NCBI RefSeq assembly: GCF_900115715.1
Contig: NZ_FOXM01000016.1
Location: 1 to 64,000 of the forward strand
DNA from: Geopseudomonas sagittaria
Lineage (GTDB): Bacteria > Pseudomonadota > Gammaproteobacteria > Pseudomonadales > Pseudomonadaceae
Direction of reading: 5' to 3'
Length of the DNA: 64,000 nt
Shown here piece by piece: positions 41,324-50,785 of this stretch (within the stretch, counting starts at the first letter, position 1; each line of letters opens with the position of its first letter). The translations under genes were made by a program, and so were the position numbers. Under the pieces are notes generated by a model. It was not told the origin of the DNA. It made no database searches and was given only the letters and a program-made list of their open reading frames with translations.

Positions 41324-44094
41324 GCCACAACCTCCGACTCTTTCGGCTCGAGCAACTGCCAACTCTTGCGACTGATCTGGTTGTGACCATTGTGACGGCT
41401 GATCGGTACGCAATAGCGCGCGGTGGCCAAGGGCGCCGGCGAAGCGAAGATCAGCGCGAAGCCAAATTCCGCAGCAGTGTCGATCAGACTCTTCTGGTTG
41501 GGACCGTCGAGCGCCAGGGCTTCGTCCAGGTAGCAGGCCGCTCGTACCGCATGGCGCTTGTCCTGCATCTGGTGCAGTAGCGCCAGGCCGGTCACCAGCT
41601 TGGCCATCAGGACGGTGCCGTTGGACGCTGCACCATCAATGTCGGCGAAGGCCTCGGGCTTCTGCCCTTCCTTGCCGACGATGAAACTCAGGCGGAACAG
41701 ATGCTCGACGGCCAGGCTGCCACGGGCTTCGCCCTCGCGAATCAGCAGCGTCTTGGCACGGTTGAGCATCTCGTCGTCGAGTACGCTGCCATGGTTGAAC
41801 AGCTCAAAGGTCTGCCCTGAATCTACCTGTTCTGCGGTACTGATCAGCGTCTCGATGGCCTCGACCAGCTCGCGCTCGTCTTCCGGCTCGATCTTGAATA
41901 CTTCCAGGTCGGACAGCCGGCGCCGACCGATCAACTGGTTGAACTGACGCATCTTGCCCTTGAAGGCATGCAGGCCATCGCGCAGCTGACGCAGGCAGGC
42001 AGTGACGTTGACCACCGCGGTGCGTGCTTTACGCTCGATGGCTTCGAACTCCTGGGGCAGATGCCGAGCGAACTCGATGATCCGGCGGATCTCGCTGTCC
42101 GGGTCCTCGGCCATCTGATACTTGGTCAGGCCGCCACCGTGCAGTTCGGCGCACAGGGTGCGAACCTCGCCCTCGATGCGCAATAGCCGGCTACAGTCCT
42201 GCAGATACTCTCGCAGATGCTCCGCCAATTGCTCGAGCGCCAGCTCGGCACTGCCCAGCCAAGGGTGCTGAGGCAGCTCGGCCAGATAGTCGAACAGCGG
42301 ACCGCTGTCATTGCGCCGCTCGCGGCTGTAGCTGATTTCCCGGTTCTGCTGATCGAGCGCCTCCTGCCGCTGGCCCACTACCTGCAACTGCTCTCGCAAA
42401 CGACGAGCCTCACCCTGCGCACCGACCAAGCGCTCCTCCAGTTGCTGCAAGGCCATCTGACAATCGTGCAGAGACCGTGCACGCACTACGGCGCCATCGC
42501 GCAAGACCACCAGTTGATCGAAGGCTGCGAGATCATGCTGCGTCTGCCGATAGTCGTCTTCCAGTTGCTGCTTGAGTAACAGGGCCTCACGCATCGCCTC
42601 GGCGGCCTGCAGTTGCTCGTCAAGCTGGGCTATGCGCTGCCTCAGCTCTGCCTGCTCCTCGCGGATTTCGTCTGCACTGCGCTGCCGGTGCTGCGCAGGC
42701 AGACTCGCCAGTTGCACGCTCAGGCCGGGTAGCTCGATGCACTCGGGATGGCGCAACCATTGCTCCAGACTTCGACGCAACAGCGTGCCATCGAGACTGA
42801 ACCCCTCCTCCGCCAGCATCATCACCTCGCGGGCCAACAACCGGTTGACGGCGGCCAGCTGCGTCTCATCCAGCACCCGCTGCAAATGCTGATACAGATT
42901 GCTGGCGAGACTGGCCAGCTCTCGGTCCGTGCTGTCCAGTTCCTGCTGTGCCCGGCGGCGCTCACGGCGAATCTGCTCCGGACTGCTGCCCTGCGCCTGC
43001 GCCACCAGCGCCACCTGCCTCTCGTAATCAGCCCTGGCCGCCGCCTCCGCCTGCTCCAGCCGCTCACGCCGGTCGATCAGCGCGAAGCGCTGCTCCAGCT
43101 CCGCCTGACACCGATCCTCGGCTTGCAACCCAGCTTCACGGTGCCTGCCCCGCTCCCGCTCGGCTGCCCACTCCTGCTGCTCGCGCTGCAGACGCTCCTC
43201 GGCCTGCTCGACCTCCTCGCGCGCCAGTCGCAGCTCGGCAGATTGGCGCTGATAGTAGGCTTGCCAGTCGAGCAGTGCCTGATCGATCAGCGGACGGAAG
43301 AAACTCAACTTGCCCCGCAGTTGCAGACGCTCCTCATGCAGCCTTTCGAGCTGGTCGATACGCTCGCGCTGGTTCAGAGCCGCCAGGTACTGCGTGCGGT
43401 CGGCGTTGACGTCGGCGAAGGCCTTGTCCCACTCCTGCTTGAAGTCGATCCCGGCGTCCGACAGATCACGGCTGAAGATCTGCAGCAGATAGTCCTTGAC
43501 CTCCCTCGACTGCAAGCGATCCAGGCGCAAGGTACGGGTCAGCACGCGCTGGAAGACCTCGGCCTGGCTAACCTGCTCCAGACGGAATACGGTGAAATCG
43601 CCCTGCTCACTCCGCCCGCGTCGGCCGCTGCCGTACACCATCTTGGTGAAGTCACTGCCGTTATAGCGCTCCGCGAGACGCCCGCGCATGGCCAGATGGC
43701 CGAGCAGCTGCGGCTGGGTCACCAGGCTGCCATCATCCAGGCGGTAATCGTCCAGCTCCAGCGAGCCGCGGTAGGCGAAGTACTCGTAGTCGTGGCTGAC
43801 CCCCTTGCCGACGCAACCCAGCACCACGCTACCCGACTCGGGCAACAGTACTTCGAGCAGGATGTAGGCACTGTTGTGCGGGAAATAGAAACGCCGGCTG
43901 CGCTCGACATCGTAGGCGCCGAAATCCATCCGCCGCCGATCGATGATCAGCAAGAACTGCAGAGCATTGATCAGACTGGTCTTTCCAGTATTGTTCGGCG
44001 CCACCAGCGACACCGCCGCATCCAGCGGCAACTCGGCGCGCTGGTAGCCGGCGCTGTTGAGCAGTACCAGACGTTGAAAGCCATAGTCCATCAT
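41320..44094 (-). CDS. mksB: MksB/JetC SMC-like condensin ATPase
   Basis: This 924-aa SMC-like protein has Walker A VAPNNTGKTSLINALQFLLI at residues 32-51, long coiled coils (roughly residues 250-360 and 440-600) and a Walker B-like CYLDEALALDGPNQ near residue 855. Segments such as DYGFQRLVLLNSAGYQRAEL and YFPHNSAYILLEVLLPESGS are the MksB/JetC N-terminal pattern. It is the motor of a plasmid-restricting Wadjet complex. It overlaps mksE and mksG by 4 bp each. Confidence 0.87.
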   Translation of the reverse strand: MMDYGFQRLVLLNSAGYQRAELPLDAAVSLVAPNNTGKTSLINALQFLLIIDRRRMDFGAYDVERSRRFYFPHNSAYILLEVLLPESGSVVLGCVGKGVSHDYEYFAYRGSLELDDYRLDDGSLVTQPQLLGHLAMRGRLAERYNGSDFTKMVYGSGRRGRSEQGDFTVFRLEQVSQAEVFQRVLTRTLRLDRLQSREVKDYLLQIFSRDLSDAGIDFKQEWDKAFADVNADRTQYLAALNQRERIDQLERLHEERLQLRGKLSFFRPLIDQALLDWQAYYQRQSAELRLAREEVEQAEERLQREQQEWAAERERGRHREAGLQAEDRCQAELEQRFALIDRRERLEQAEAAARADYERQVALVAQAQGSSPEQIRRERRRAQQELDSTDRELASLASNLYQHLQRVLDETQLAAVNRLLAREVMMLAEEGFSLDGTLLRRSLEQWLRHPECIELPGLSVQLASLPAQHRQRSADEIREEQAELRQRIAQLDEQLQAAEAMREALLLKQQLEDDYRQTQHDLAAFDQLVVLRDGAVVRARSLHDCQMALQQLEERLVGAQGEARRLREQLQVVGQRQEALDQQNREISYSRERRNDSGPLFDYLAELPQHPWLGSAELALEQLAEHLREYLQDCSRLLRIEGEVRTLCAELHGGGLTKYQMAEDPDSEIRRIIEFARHLPQEFEAIERKARTAVVNVTACLRQLRDGLHAFKGKMRQFNQLIGRRRLSDLEVFKIEPEDERELVEAIETLISTAEQVDSGQTFELFNHGSVLDDEMLNRAKTLLIREGEARGSLAVEHLFRLSFIVGKEGQKPEAFADIDGAASNGTVLMAKLVTGLALLHQMQDKRHAVRAACYLDEALALDGPNQKSLIDTAAEFGFALIFASPAPLATARYCVPISRHNGHNQISRKSWQLLEPKESEVVA

Positions 44095-44690
44095 GGTGTC
44101 TCATCCTCCTCCGTAGTTCCGTCCAGATCGTCCAGTCCGACACTCTCATCCGCATCTCCGGCCTGCTGGCTGGCCAGCGCCTCGAAATGGTCCAGATAGC
44201 GCCAGACAGCCGGTAGCAACCGCCAGCCACCGGCAACCGCCTCGGCGAAGCCATGGGTACAGGCCCGGTCCAGCAGGCTGGCCAGCGATTCCTCGTCCAG
44301 CCCCTCGGCCTGCAGCAGGTCATGGCCGCGCTCCATGAGCATGGCGAGCAGTCCTCTGTCGAGACGCCAGTCGGTGAAGCGCTCCAGGTACGTCCCCTCG
44401 TCTGCCTTCAGTTCGAACAGCAGCATGAACAACAGCGCCAGCTGGCGAGTCGTCCGGCCGACGTTGCTGCTGGCGTTGTCGAAGTGGAACCAGGCAAAAC
44501 CGCGCCCGTCCAGGCGCAGGTTGAAGCCCAGGCTGGCGAACAGCGACTGATACTGCTCCTGTTCCTTTTCCAGCTCGGCCCATAGTGCTGGTTCGGCGAC
44601 GCGGTTGAGATGCTTGCCGGCATTGAACAGCTCGAACAGCTCGCCAAGATGAGGCAAACGCCCGAGATAAAGGGTGGCAACTTGAGTCAT
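44091..44690 (-). CDS. mksE: MksE/JetB (DUF4194) kite subunit
   Basis: The 199-aa acidic protein MTQVATLYLGRLPHLGELFE has the winged-helix kite pattern of MksE/JetB: LAALLFMLLFELKADEGTYL-like helices, YLERFTDWRLDRGLLAMLME and a strongly acidic C-terminus (DESVGLDDLDGTTEEDE). It links the kleisin-like MksF to the SMC heads. Both ends overlap neighbours by ATGA, so the four subunits are made in a fixed ratio. Confidence 0.82.
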   Translation of the reverse strand: MTQVATLYLGRLPHLGELFELFNAGKHLNRVAEPALWAELEKEQEQYQSLFASLGFNLRLDGRGFAWFHFDNASSNVGRTTRQLALLFMLLFELKADEGTYLERFTDWRLDRGLLAMLMERGHDLLQAEGLDEESLASLLDRACTHGFAEAVAGGWRLLPAVWRYLDHFEALASQQAGDADESVGLDDLDGTTEEDETP

Positions 44691-45931
44691 CGCGCGAAGA
44701 TTCCGTGGGGATAATGAGTGACGCGCAGCCTGTCCAGCTCCGAGATCCGCTTCTGGCCCTCCTGCTCGAAATGCCAGTCCGGCTCGTTGATCAGCTCGTG
44801 GTACAGGCGTAGCAAGGTGGCATCGCTCAGGTGTGCATACTGCGCATGCAGCCAGTCCAGCAGGCTCGGCACCGGTCCGCTGGCAGCTAGGCGCTCGCGC
44901 AGCTCGACGCCATCCACCAGCTGCAGTTCGGTAACAGAGACCACGGAGGCCTCCTCCGGAAAGGTCAGGCTCACCGCCTGAAAATCGCGTGCTTCGGCCA
45001 TGATCGCGCGCACCTCATCACCGACCGAAACCCGGCGCGGCCGTTCCGCTCGCCAGAGCGGCAATTCGGCATGGCGGAAGGTGCGCGTCAGGCCGCGCTT
45101 GCGTACCTGTCCCAGGAGCTGACTGACGGCCGCCGACAGGCTGTTGTGGCGGCGCAGCTCCTCGCGCAACGGCAACAGCGTGTCGCTGCACTGCTTGAGC
45201 ACCTCGCGCCCCAGCCGGCGCAACTCCTTGGCCTGGAAGCCCGCCTGACGCACCAGCAGGCGCAGGGTGTACAGCGCTCCCTGAGCTGTGAGCACCTCCA
45301 AGCTGTAGTCGAGACGACGCTCGGCCTCCTCCAGCAGGCGGTAGAAGCTGCCCGCCGGACCGCTGTCCATCATCGCCGCCATCGGCTCCACGTAGTCGTC
45401 GTAGGCCTGCAGCACCTGGCGATAGCGACGCTCGGCCGGGATCTGGCTGTCTGAGGCCTTGGCCTTCTCGGCAATTTCCAGAATGGCGTGGCGATCCTGA
45501 TCCAGCTGCTGGGCGATCTGGCGGAACAGCTCGGCCAGCTGCACAGCGGCCTGACGCAGCAGATCCAGGTCGCGGCGCTCCAGTGCCTCATTCAGGCGTG
45601 CGGTCGCCTCGCGAATGCCCTGCACCCGCGCCTGCAGTACGGCGGAAAGGCCCAGCTCATGCTCACGGGTCAGGCCGCGGACAAACTCGAGCACATGGGC
45701 ATTGAGTTGCAACAGCTCATCGCGCGGCAGCACCTGGAGGATCTCGGCGTTGGTCAGTGTCCGCAAGACAGCCTCGCGCACCTCCAGCGTCATGCTCGGA
45801 TCGACCTTGCCGATCAGCCCCAGCACCTGCTCCGCCTCAAAGGCCGGCTGCTCGCGGGAACGCTGTACCAGCCACTCAACCACCGACCAGTGGTTGTACA
45901 GGGCAAACACCAGAGAGCGTGGGTTAGCCAT
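44687..45931 (-). CDS. mksF: MksF/JetA kleisin-like subunit
   Basis: The 414-aa protein starts MANPRSLVFALYNHWSVVEW at the ATG at 45931, backed by GAGGAG; an in-frame TTG two codons earlier is not needed. It has an N-terminal winged helix (LTNAEILQVLPRDELLQLNA), a long helical middle, and a C-terminal part VTELQLVDGVELRERLAASG, LSDATLLRLYHELINEPDWH. This matches MksF/JetA kleisins in length and order. It is the first gene of the Wadjet-type operon. Confidence 0.82.
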   Translation of the reverse strand: MANPRSLVFALYNHWSVVEWLVQRSREQPAFEAEQVLGLIGKVDPSMTLEVREAVLRTLTNAEILQVLPRDELLQLNAHVLEFVRGLTREHELGLSAVLQARVQGIREATARLNEALERRDLDLLRQAAVQLAELFRQIAQQLDQDRHAILEIAEKAKASDSQIPAERRYRQVLQAYDDYVEPMAAMMDSGPAGSFYRLLEEAERRLDYSLEVLTAQGALYTLRLLVRQAGFQAKELRRLGREVLKQCSDTLLPLREELRRHNSLSAAVSQLLGQVRKRGLTRTFRHAELPLWRAERPRRVSVGDEVRAIMAEARDFQAVSLTFPEEASVVSVTELQLVDGVELRERLAASGPVPSLLDWLHAQYAHLSDATLLRLYHELINEPDWHFEQEGQKRISELDRLRVTHYPHGIFAR

Positions 45932-46018
45932 GGGCAATGCTCCTCAGTCCGTGAAAAAGCGGTCTCCCGCAGAATGCCTCTATCCTTGGAAACTCAGGCG
46001 CCCAGCAACAACCTCATG

Positions 46019-49000
46019 CTACGCATACCCGCCCTTGCCCTCCGCCGCCATTGGCATGGCCTCATCTAGCACCTCGTTCACCGCCTCGGCATTGGCGTTG
46101 ATCGCACGGATGCGCTGCGCCAGGTCGGTGATCTGCTGCGGCTGGAACAGCCCGAGCAGGCCGGAGGCAAACGGCGGCTGGGTCAGGCGCTCCGGCGCCA
46201 TCACGCCGTTCTGGGTGAAGTAGTCGATCAGCAGATTGACGAACTGGATCTGCGCACTGTTCATGCGCTGCTCGTCCAGGTACTCGGCGAAGGCGGCCTT
46301 GGCCTCGCCGCGGTCCAGGCCCACCAGCTCGCGGATGAACACGCCCAGCGGCTTGTCCGGGTGGATGCTCTTCTCGTAGGTCGCGCGGTCAGGCAGGCCG
46401 CTGGCGGCAAACAGCATGTCCTCCAGCACAGTCAGGTCATGGGTGGTGACCGGGCGGTTGCGCTTGATGCGTTGGATGGTCAGCTGATCCTCGTTGGCCT
46501 TGATGAAGGCCTCGACCTTTTTGCGGTACTGCAGCAGGGCGCCGCCGCTGGCGATGATGCCGATCACATCCTTCTCGACCGCCTCGCCCTGCTCGTCCTC
46601 GAAGCGGGTGTAAACCACCTTGCGCGCCTCGCGATCGATGAACTGCACCAGCAGCCGCAGCCTCAAGCGCAGCTCATCGAGCATCGGAATGGTCACGTCC
46701 TGCCACCACTCGTCGCTCTGCACCTGCTGGATGAAATGCAGCTGCGCTTTGACGTCCGGCACGCTGGCCTTGGCTTCCAGCTGGCGGGCCAGTTCCAGCA
46801 CCTGCAGGCGCAGGTTTTCCGGGATCACGCCCTCCTCCAGGCGCGCCAGCTGAAGGCGCAGGGCCAGATGGTCGAAGCGCAGCGCCAGCTCGTTGCCCGC
46901 CTCGGCCGCACTGAAGGGCGCGGCCTCGCTGGGCAGGGCGCCGAGCTGATCGACCAGTTCGCCGAACTGCAGGGCATCCAGGCGGTTCCAGGCCTCGCGC
47001 TGGAGATAGCGCTCCACCAGTTGGCGGCGAGGGCGCACCATGAAGTTATCGAGATTCATCCCGGCCACACGGTGATGCAGCAGGTCGAGGGTGTAGCGTC
47101 GGTATCCCTGCTCCACCTCGTCCTCGGACTCGGCGAGCGCCGTGGCCAGTTGCAGGCGCTTGGCGAAAATCTGCTGCGACAGCGGTTTGGCCAGGCTATC
47201 CGCAGCACCTTCGGGATTTTCTTCGAAGAATTCGAAGTTCTGGCAGTAATCGAAGACCCGGAAATCGGTCTTGTCCTCGCCGGGCGCGAACAGGTCCTTG
47301 CACAGCCGCGTGCCGCGCCCGAGCATCTGTAGGAACTTGACCCGCGACTGCACCACCTTGAAGAACACCAGGTTGACCACCTCCGGCACATCGATGCCGG
47401 TATCCAGCATGTCCACCGACACCGCGATGCTCAGCGGAATATTCGGGTCGGTAGGTTCGCGCTCGCCCTTGAACTCGTCGATCAGGCTATCGGCGTACTT
47501 CTCCTTGTAGGTGATCACCCGCGCGAAGTGGCCCTTGTACGCCTTGTAGTGATGGTTGAAGCGCTCGACGATCAGTTCGGCATGAGCATTGTTGGCGGCG
47601 AAGACGATGGTCTTGCCCAGACGGTCGCCGCCGGCCACCTTGATGCCGTGCGCCATCAGCGCCTGCAGCACTTTGTCGACGGTATCGATGTTGAACAGGA
47701 ACTGGTTGACCTCCGAGGGCAGCACCTCCTCGCGGTCGGCCAGCTCCTCCTTGCTCTCCCACTCCTCGCGCTCCTCGGCGGACAGCTCGGCATACTTCAC
47801 TCCCTGACGCACGAACTTGAGCGGCACGCTGTAGCCGCGCGGCGGCACCAGCACGCCATCGGCGAAAGCCTCGTGCGCCTCGTAGGCAAAAGTCGGCACA
47901 CCGTTCTCGATATCGAAGATCTGGTAGGTGTTCTTGTCGATCTCGCTCTTCGGTGTCGCAGTCAGGCCGACCAGCAGCGCATCGAAGTAGTCGAACAGGT
48001 AGCGGTACTTCTGGTAGATCGAGCGGTGCGCCTCGTCGACGATCACCAGATCGAAATGGCCGATGCCGCACAGACGCCGGTCGGCCGGCGCATTGAGCAG
48101 GTTCATCATGGTCGGATAGGTCGCCAGCGACACCCGGCTCTTCAGCGCGCGGGTGCCGCCGGAGAGAATTTCCGCGCTGGCCTTGGGCAGCAGCTTGGAA
48201 AACTCCTTCTTGGCCTGGCTGATCAGCGCGTTGCGGTCGGCGAGGAACAGCACGTTCTTCACCCAGCCGGCGCGCATCAGCACATCCACCAGGGCGATTA
48301 CCGTGCGCGTCTTGCCGGTGCCGGTGGCCATCACCAGCAGGCTCTTGCGCTGCTTGTGCTGCTCGAACTGCTCGCTTACCGAGCGGATCGCCTGCACCTG
48401 GTAGGGCCGGCCATGGCCGGCGATGCTGCTGTCGACCGCCATGCCGGCCAGCGGGCTGGCCAGGCTGCGGCGGTCGAGCATGCGCTGCAGCTCGTCCCGA
48501 TTGTGGTAGCCCTGGATCATCCGCGGCGGGTAGCTGGCGTCATCCCAGAACCAGATCTGGTAGCCGTTGGTGTAGTACATCAGCGGGCGCTGGCCGTGCA
48601 TCTGCTGCAGGCAATCGGCGTACAGCTTGGCCTGCTGCCGCCCCAGTTGCGGCTCGACGGTGGCGCGCTTGGCCTCCACCACCGCCAGCGGCTTGCCGTC
48701 GGCGCCCCACAGCACGTAGTCCACGTAGCCGAGCCCCTTGGGGTTGGGCATGCCGGTGACTTCGTACTCGGCGACATTGGCGCCGTCGGGCTGCCAGCCG
48801 GCTTCGCGCAGCAGTTGGTCGATCAGGTACTTGCGGGTTTCCGCCTCGGACCAGTCGTGGCTGTCCGGCAGTTGCTGGTGCTGGGCCTTGTGGCTAGCTA
48901 CCTGCGCCTGCAGGCGGGCCAGTTCGGCGCGCAACTCGGCGTTCTGGCGCTCCTGGACCGCCAACGCCTCGGCGGCCTTGTGGTCGCGCTCCTGCAGCTG

Positions 49001-49554
49001 CTGTTCCAGCGCCTTGAGCTGTCTGACGCTCTGCTGCACCAGCTGGGCGTCGATGGCCACCGTCTGCGGCATCTTCGCCGCGTCGAACACCTGATTCTGC
49101 GGCGGCTGGCTGGCGTAGCTGCGATAGAACCAGTAGAGGATATGGTGCAGCTCCTTGACCACCTGGGCGGCATCGCCGGCGGACACCTTGCGCTCGCTGT
49201 GTACCGCGGCGTTGCCGGCCTTCTGCACCAGTTTGAACTTGCCGAACAGCGGCGGCGGCAGCATGTTCTTGAAGCAGGGCTGGTGGATCAGGGTGTTCAG
49301 GCTGTGGTCGTAGCCGGGCTGGTCCATCGCCTGTAGACGAACATCACGGCGATGAACACCACCGAGTTCAGGCTGTGGTCGTAGCCGGGCTGGTCCATCG
49401 CCGGATCGAAACGGTAGACCCAGCCCACCGCCCGCTCCATGGCGTAGCGCGCATAGAAGCAGGCGGCGCGCGGATCGGCATGCACCAGGCTTTCGGCCTT
49501 GCCGGCGGGCTCCTGCAGCTCCGGCCATTCGACCATGAAAAGGAAGTTGCTCAT
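46019..49554 (-). pseudogene. hsdR: hsdR, type I restriction subunit, frame broken by a 71-bp duplication
   Basis: The natural start is the ATG at 49554 (MSNFLFMVEWPELQEPAGKA, DUF4145-like domain). Near residue 52, after FDPAMDQPGYDHSLN, a 71-bp duplication shifts the frame and the first frame ends at 49297. The rest of HsdR is intact: MDQPGYDHSLNTLIHQPCFK, Walker A VMATGTGKTRTVIALVDVL, FDLVIVDEAHRSIYQKYRYL, the helicase segment FFKVVQSRVKFLQMLGRGTR and a complete C-terminus. Restart at the second MDQPGYDH ATG could give a protein lacking about 50 N-terminal residues. Removing one 71-bp unit would restore the gene. Confidence 0.85.
49295..49402. repeat. 37-bp direct repeats 71 bp apart in hsdR
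   Basis: Copy 1 is 49295-49331 and copy 2 is 49366-49402, identical over 37 bp (start gttcaggctgtgg, end ggtccatcgcc). The 34-bp spacer between them is the only sequence not expected in hsdR. The period of 71 is not a multiple of three. Confidence 0.9.
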
Positions 49555-49588
49555 CCGTGGTTCCTTCGAATTCGGGGCCGTAGCCGGG

Positions 49589-50785
49589 TCATGCCACCTT
49601 GGGCGTAAGTTCGCCTTTGAAAGCGCGTTGTATCAGGGACTGGAAAGCCTGTTCCAGCTCCGCCTGTTGCCGGCGCGCCATCTGTCGCTGCGCCTCGATC
49701 TTCTGCAGTGCCACGACGAACTGTATCTGCCGGTCAATGGTAACGGCTGGAATTTGCAGGCTTCTTATTTGCTCAAGATTCAGGCCTGGCTTTGTCTGCC
49801 CATACTGCAACTTTGAGATCTGAAGCTGACCACCAGATGGAAGCGACAGAAAAAACGACAAGAAAGTCGGATTCAAAGAACTCTCTAGACGCATCAATGA
49901 AACGTGCTGTGAAATGTAGGCCTCCCCCAGACCAGAAGGAACCTCACATACCCGACCAATACAGGATCCAGTAATAGTCAGAAGAACATCACCAGCCTCT
50001 ACTTTAGTCCGCTTACTCTCCGCCGAACACGGGGGGCTGACATATGCAACCTCATTGGTATTGAGCTCATTCATTCTAACGTCCAGTGAGCGAATAAAGA
50101 TTGCGCCACGATCCGCGTAGAACTCTGCCCACCCTCTAGATCCGCTAGTCAAAAATGCAATGTGCGTTCCTAGCGGCTCAGTAAATTGCCCAGCAACGCG
50201 AGTTGCTTCAGGAAACATCTCCAGAAACAGCCCCTGCGCCAGCCGATCAAGCTCCGTCTCCATCTGCTGCGCCTGCCGGCGCAGGCGGTCGACCTGCTCC
50301 AGCGCCTTGGCGATATGGCGCTGAACGGCGAGAGGCGGCAGCGGTATCCGATAGCGCTCAAGAAATCCGGTGGGTACACGACGTTGGCCGGCGCTGCCGG
50401 TCATGTTGAGCTCGCCGTCATGGCGGAGTTTGTCGTTCCACAGCATGTAGAACAGATATTTCCCGTCAAGCACCTCGGCATTGGGGCGAATGACATGGAA
50501 CTCGGTCGAACCGAAACCAACATCGCCCTGCAGATTTTCGAGAAACGCAGCCTTACCGTTTTCAAAGCAAGGCGTGATCTTGGCCAGCAGCACGTCGCCG
50601 CGCGCGAAGTAGGTAAAGCCCTTTCTCACCTCGGCTAGCGGGCGCAGCTCCTGCGCGAGAATTTCACCGTGCTCGGAAATCGCAGCCATCGGCAGAAATA
50701 CAACCGTGTCCGGCAGCTCCCTATCCTTCGGAATGCGCGGATTGAGAATGGCGATATCCGCGAGGCTCTTCGTCGGCCAGCTCAC
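49589..50785 (-). CDS. hsdS: HsdS, type I restriction specificity subunit
   Basis: The 398-aa protein has the two-TRD plan of HsdS. TRD1 spans about residues 1-150 (WPTKSLADIAILNPRIPKDR) with a conserved helix PLAVQRHIAKALEQVDRLRR; TRD2 follows (FTEPLGTHIAFLTSGSRGWA) with the second helix IDRQIQFVVALQKIEAQRQM. GC content falls in TRD2 (about 49800-50150), typical of domain exchange. The start is GTG, overlapping the hsdM stop (GTGA). Confidence 0.9.
   Translation of the reverse strand: MSWPTKSLADIAILNPRIPKDRELPDTVVFLPMAAISEHGEILAQELRPLAEVRKGFTYFARGDVLLAKITPCFENGKAAFLENLQGDVGFGSTEFHVIRPNAEVLDGKYLFYMLWNDKLRHDGELNMTGSAGQRRVPTGFLERYRIPLPPLAVQRHIAKALEQVDRLRRQAQQMETELDRLAQGLFLEMFPEATRVAGQFTEPLGTHIAFLTSGSRGWAEFYADRGAIFIRSLDVRMNELNTNEVAYVSPPCSAESKRTKVEAGDVLLTITGSCIGRVCEVPSGLGEAYISQHVSLMRLESSLNPTFLSFFLSLPSGGQLQISKLQYGQTKPGLNLEQIRSLQIPAVTIDRQIQFVVALQKIEAQRQMARRQQAELEQAFQSLIQRAFKGELTPKVA

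Noticed and set aside
47528-49336. 602-codon + strand frame over hsdR
   Set aside because: Low-complexity Leu/Val/Gln/His product opposite a clear helicase domain; shadow frame.
49295-49402. 37-bp direct repeats as a mini CRISPR array
   Set aside because: Only two copies, the repeat is itself hsdR coding sequence, and no cas gene is present. A duplication explains it fully.
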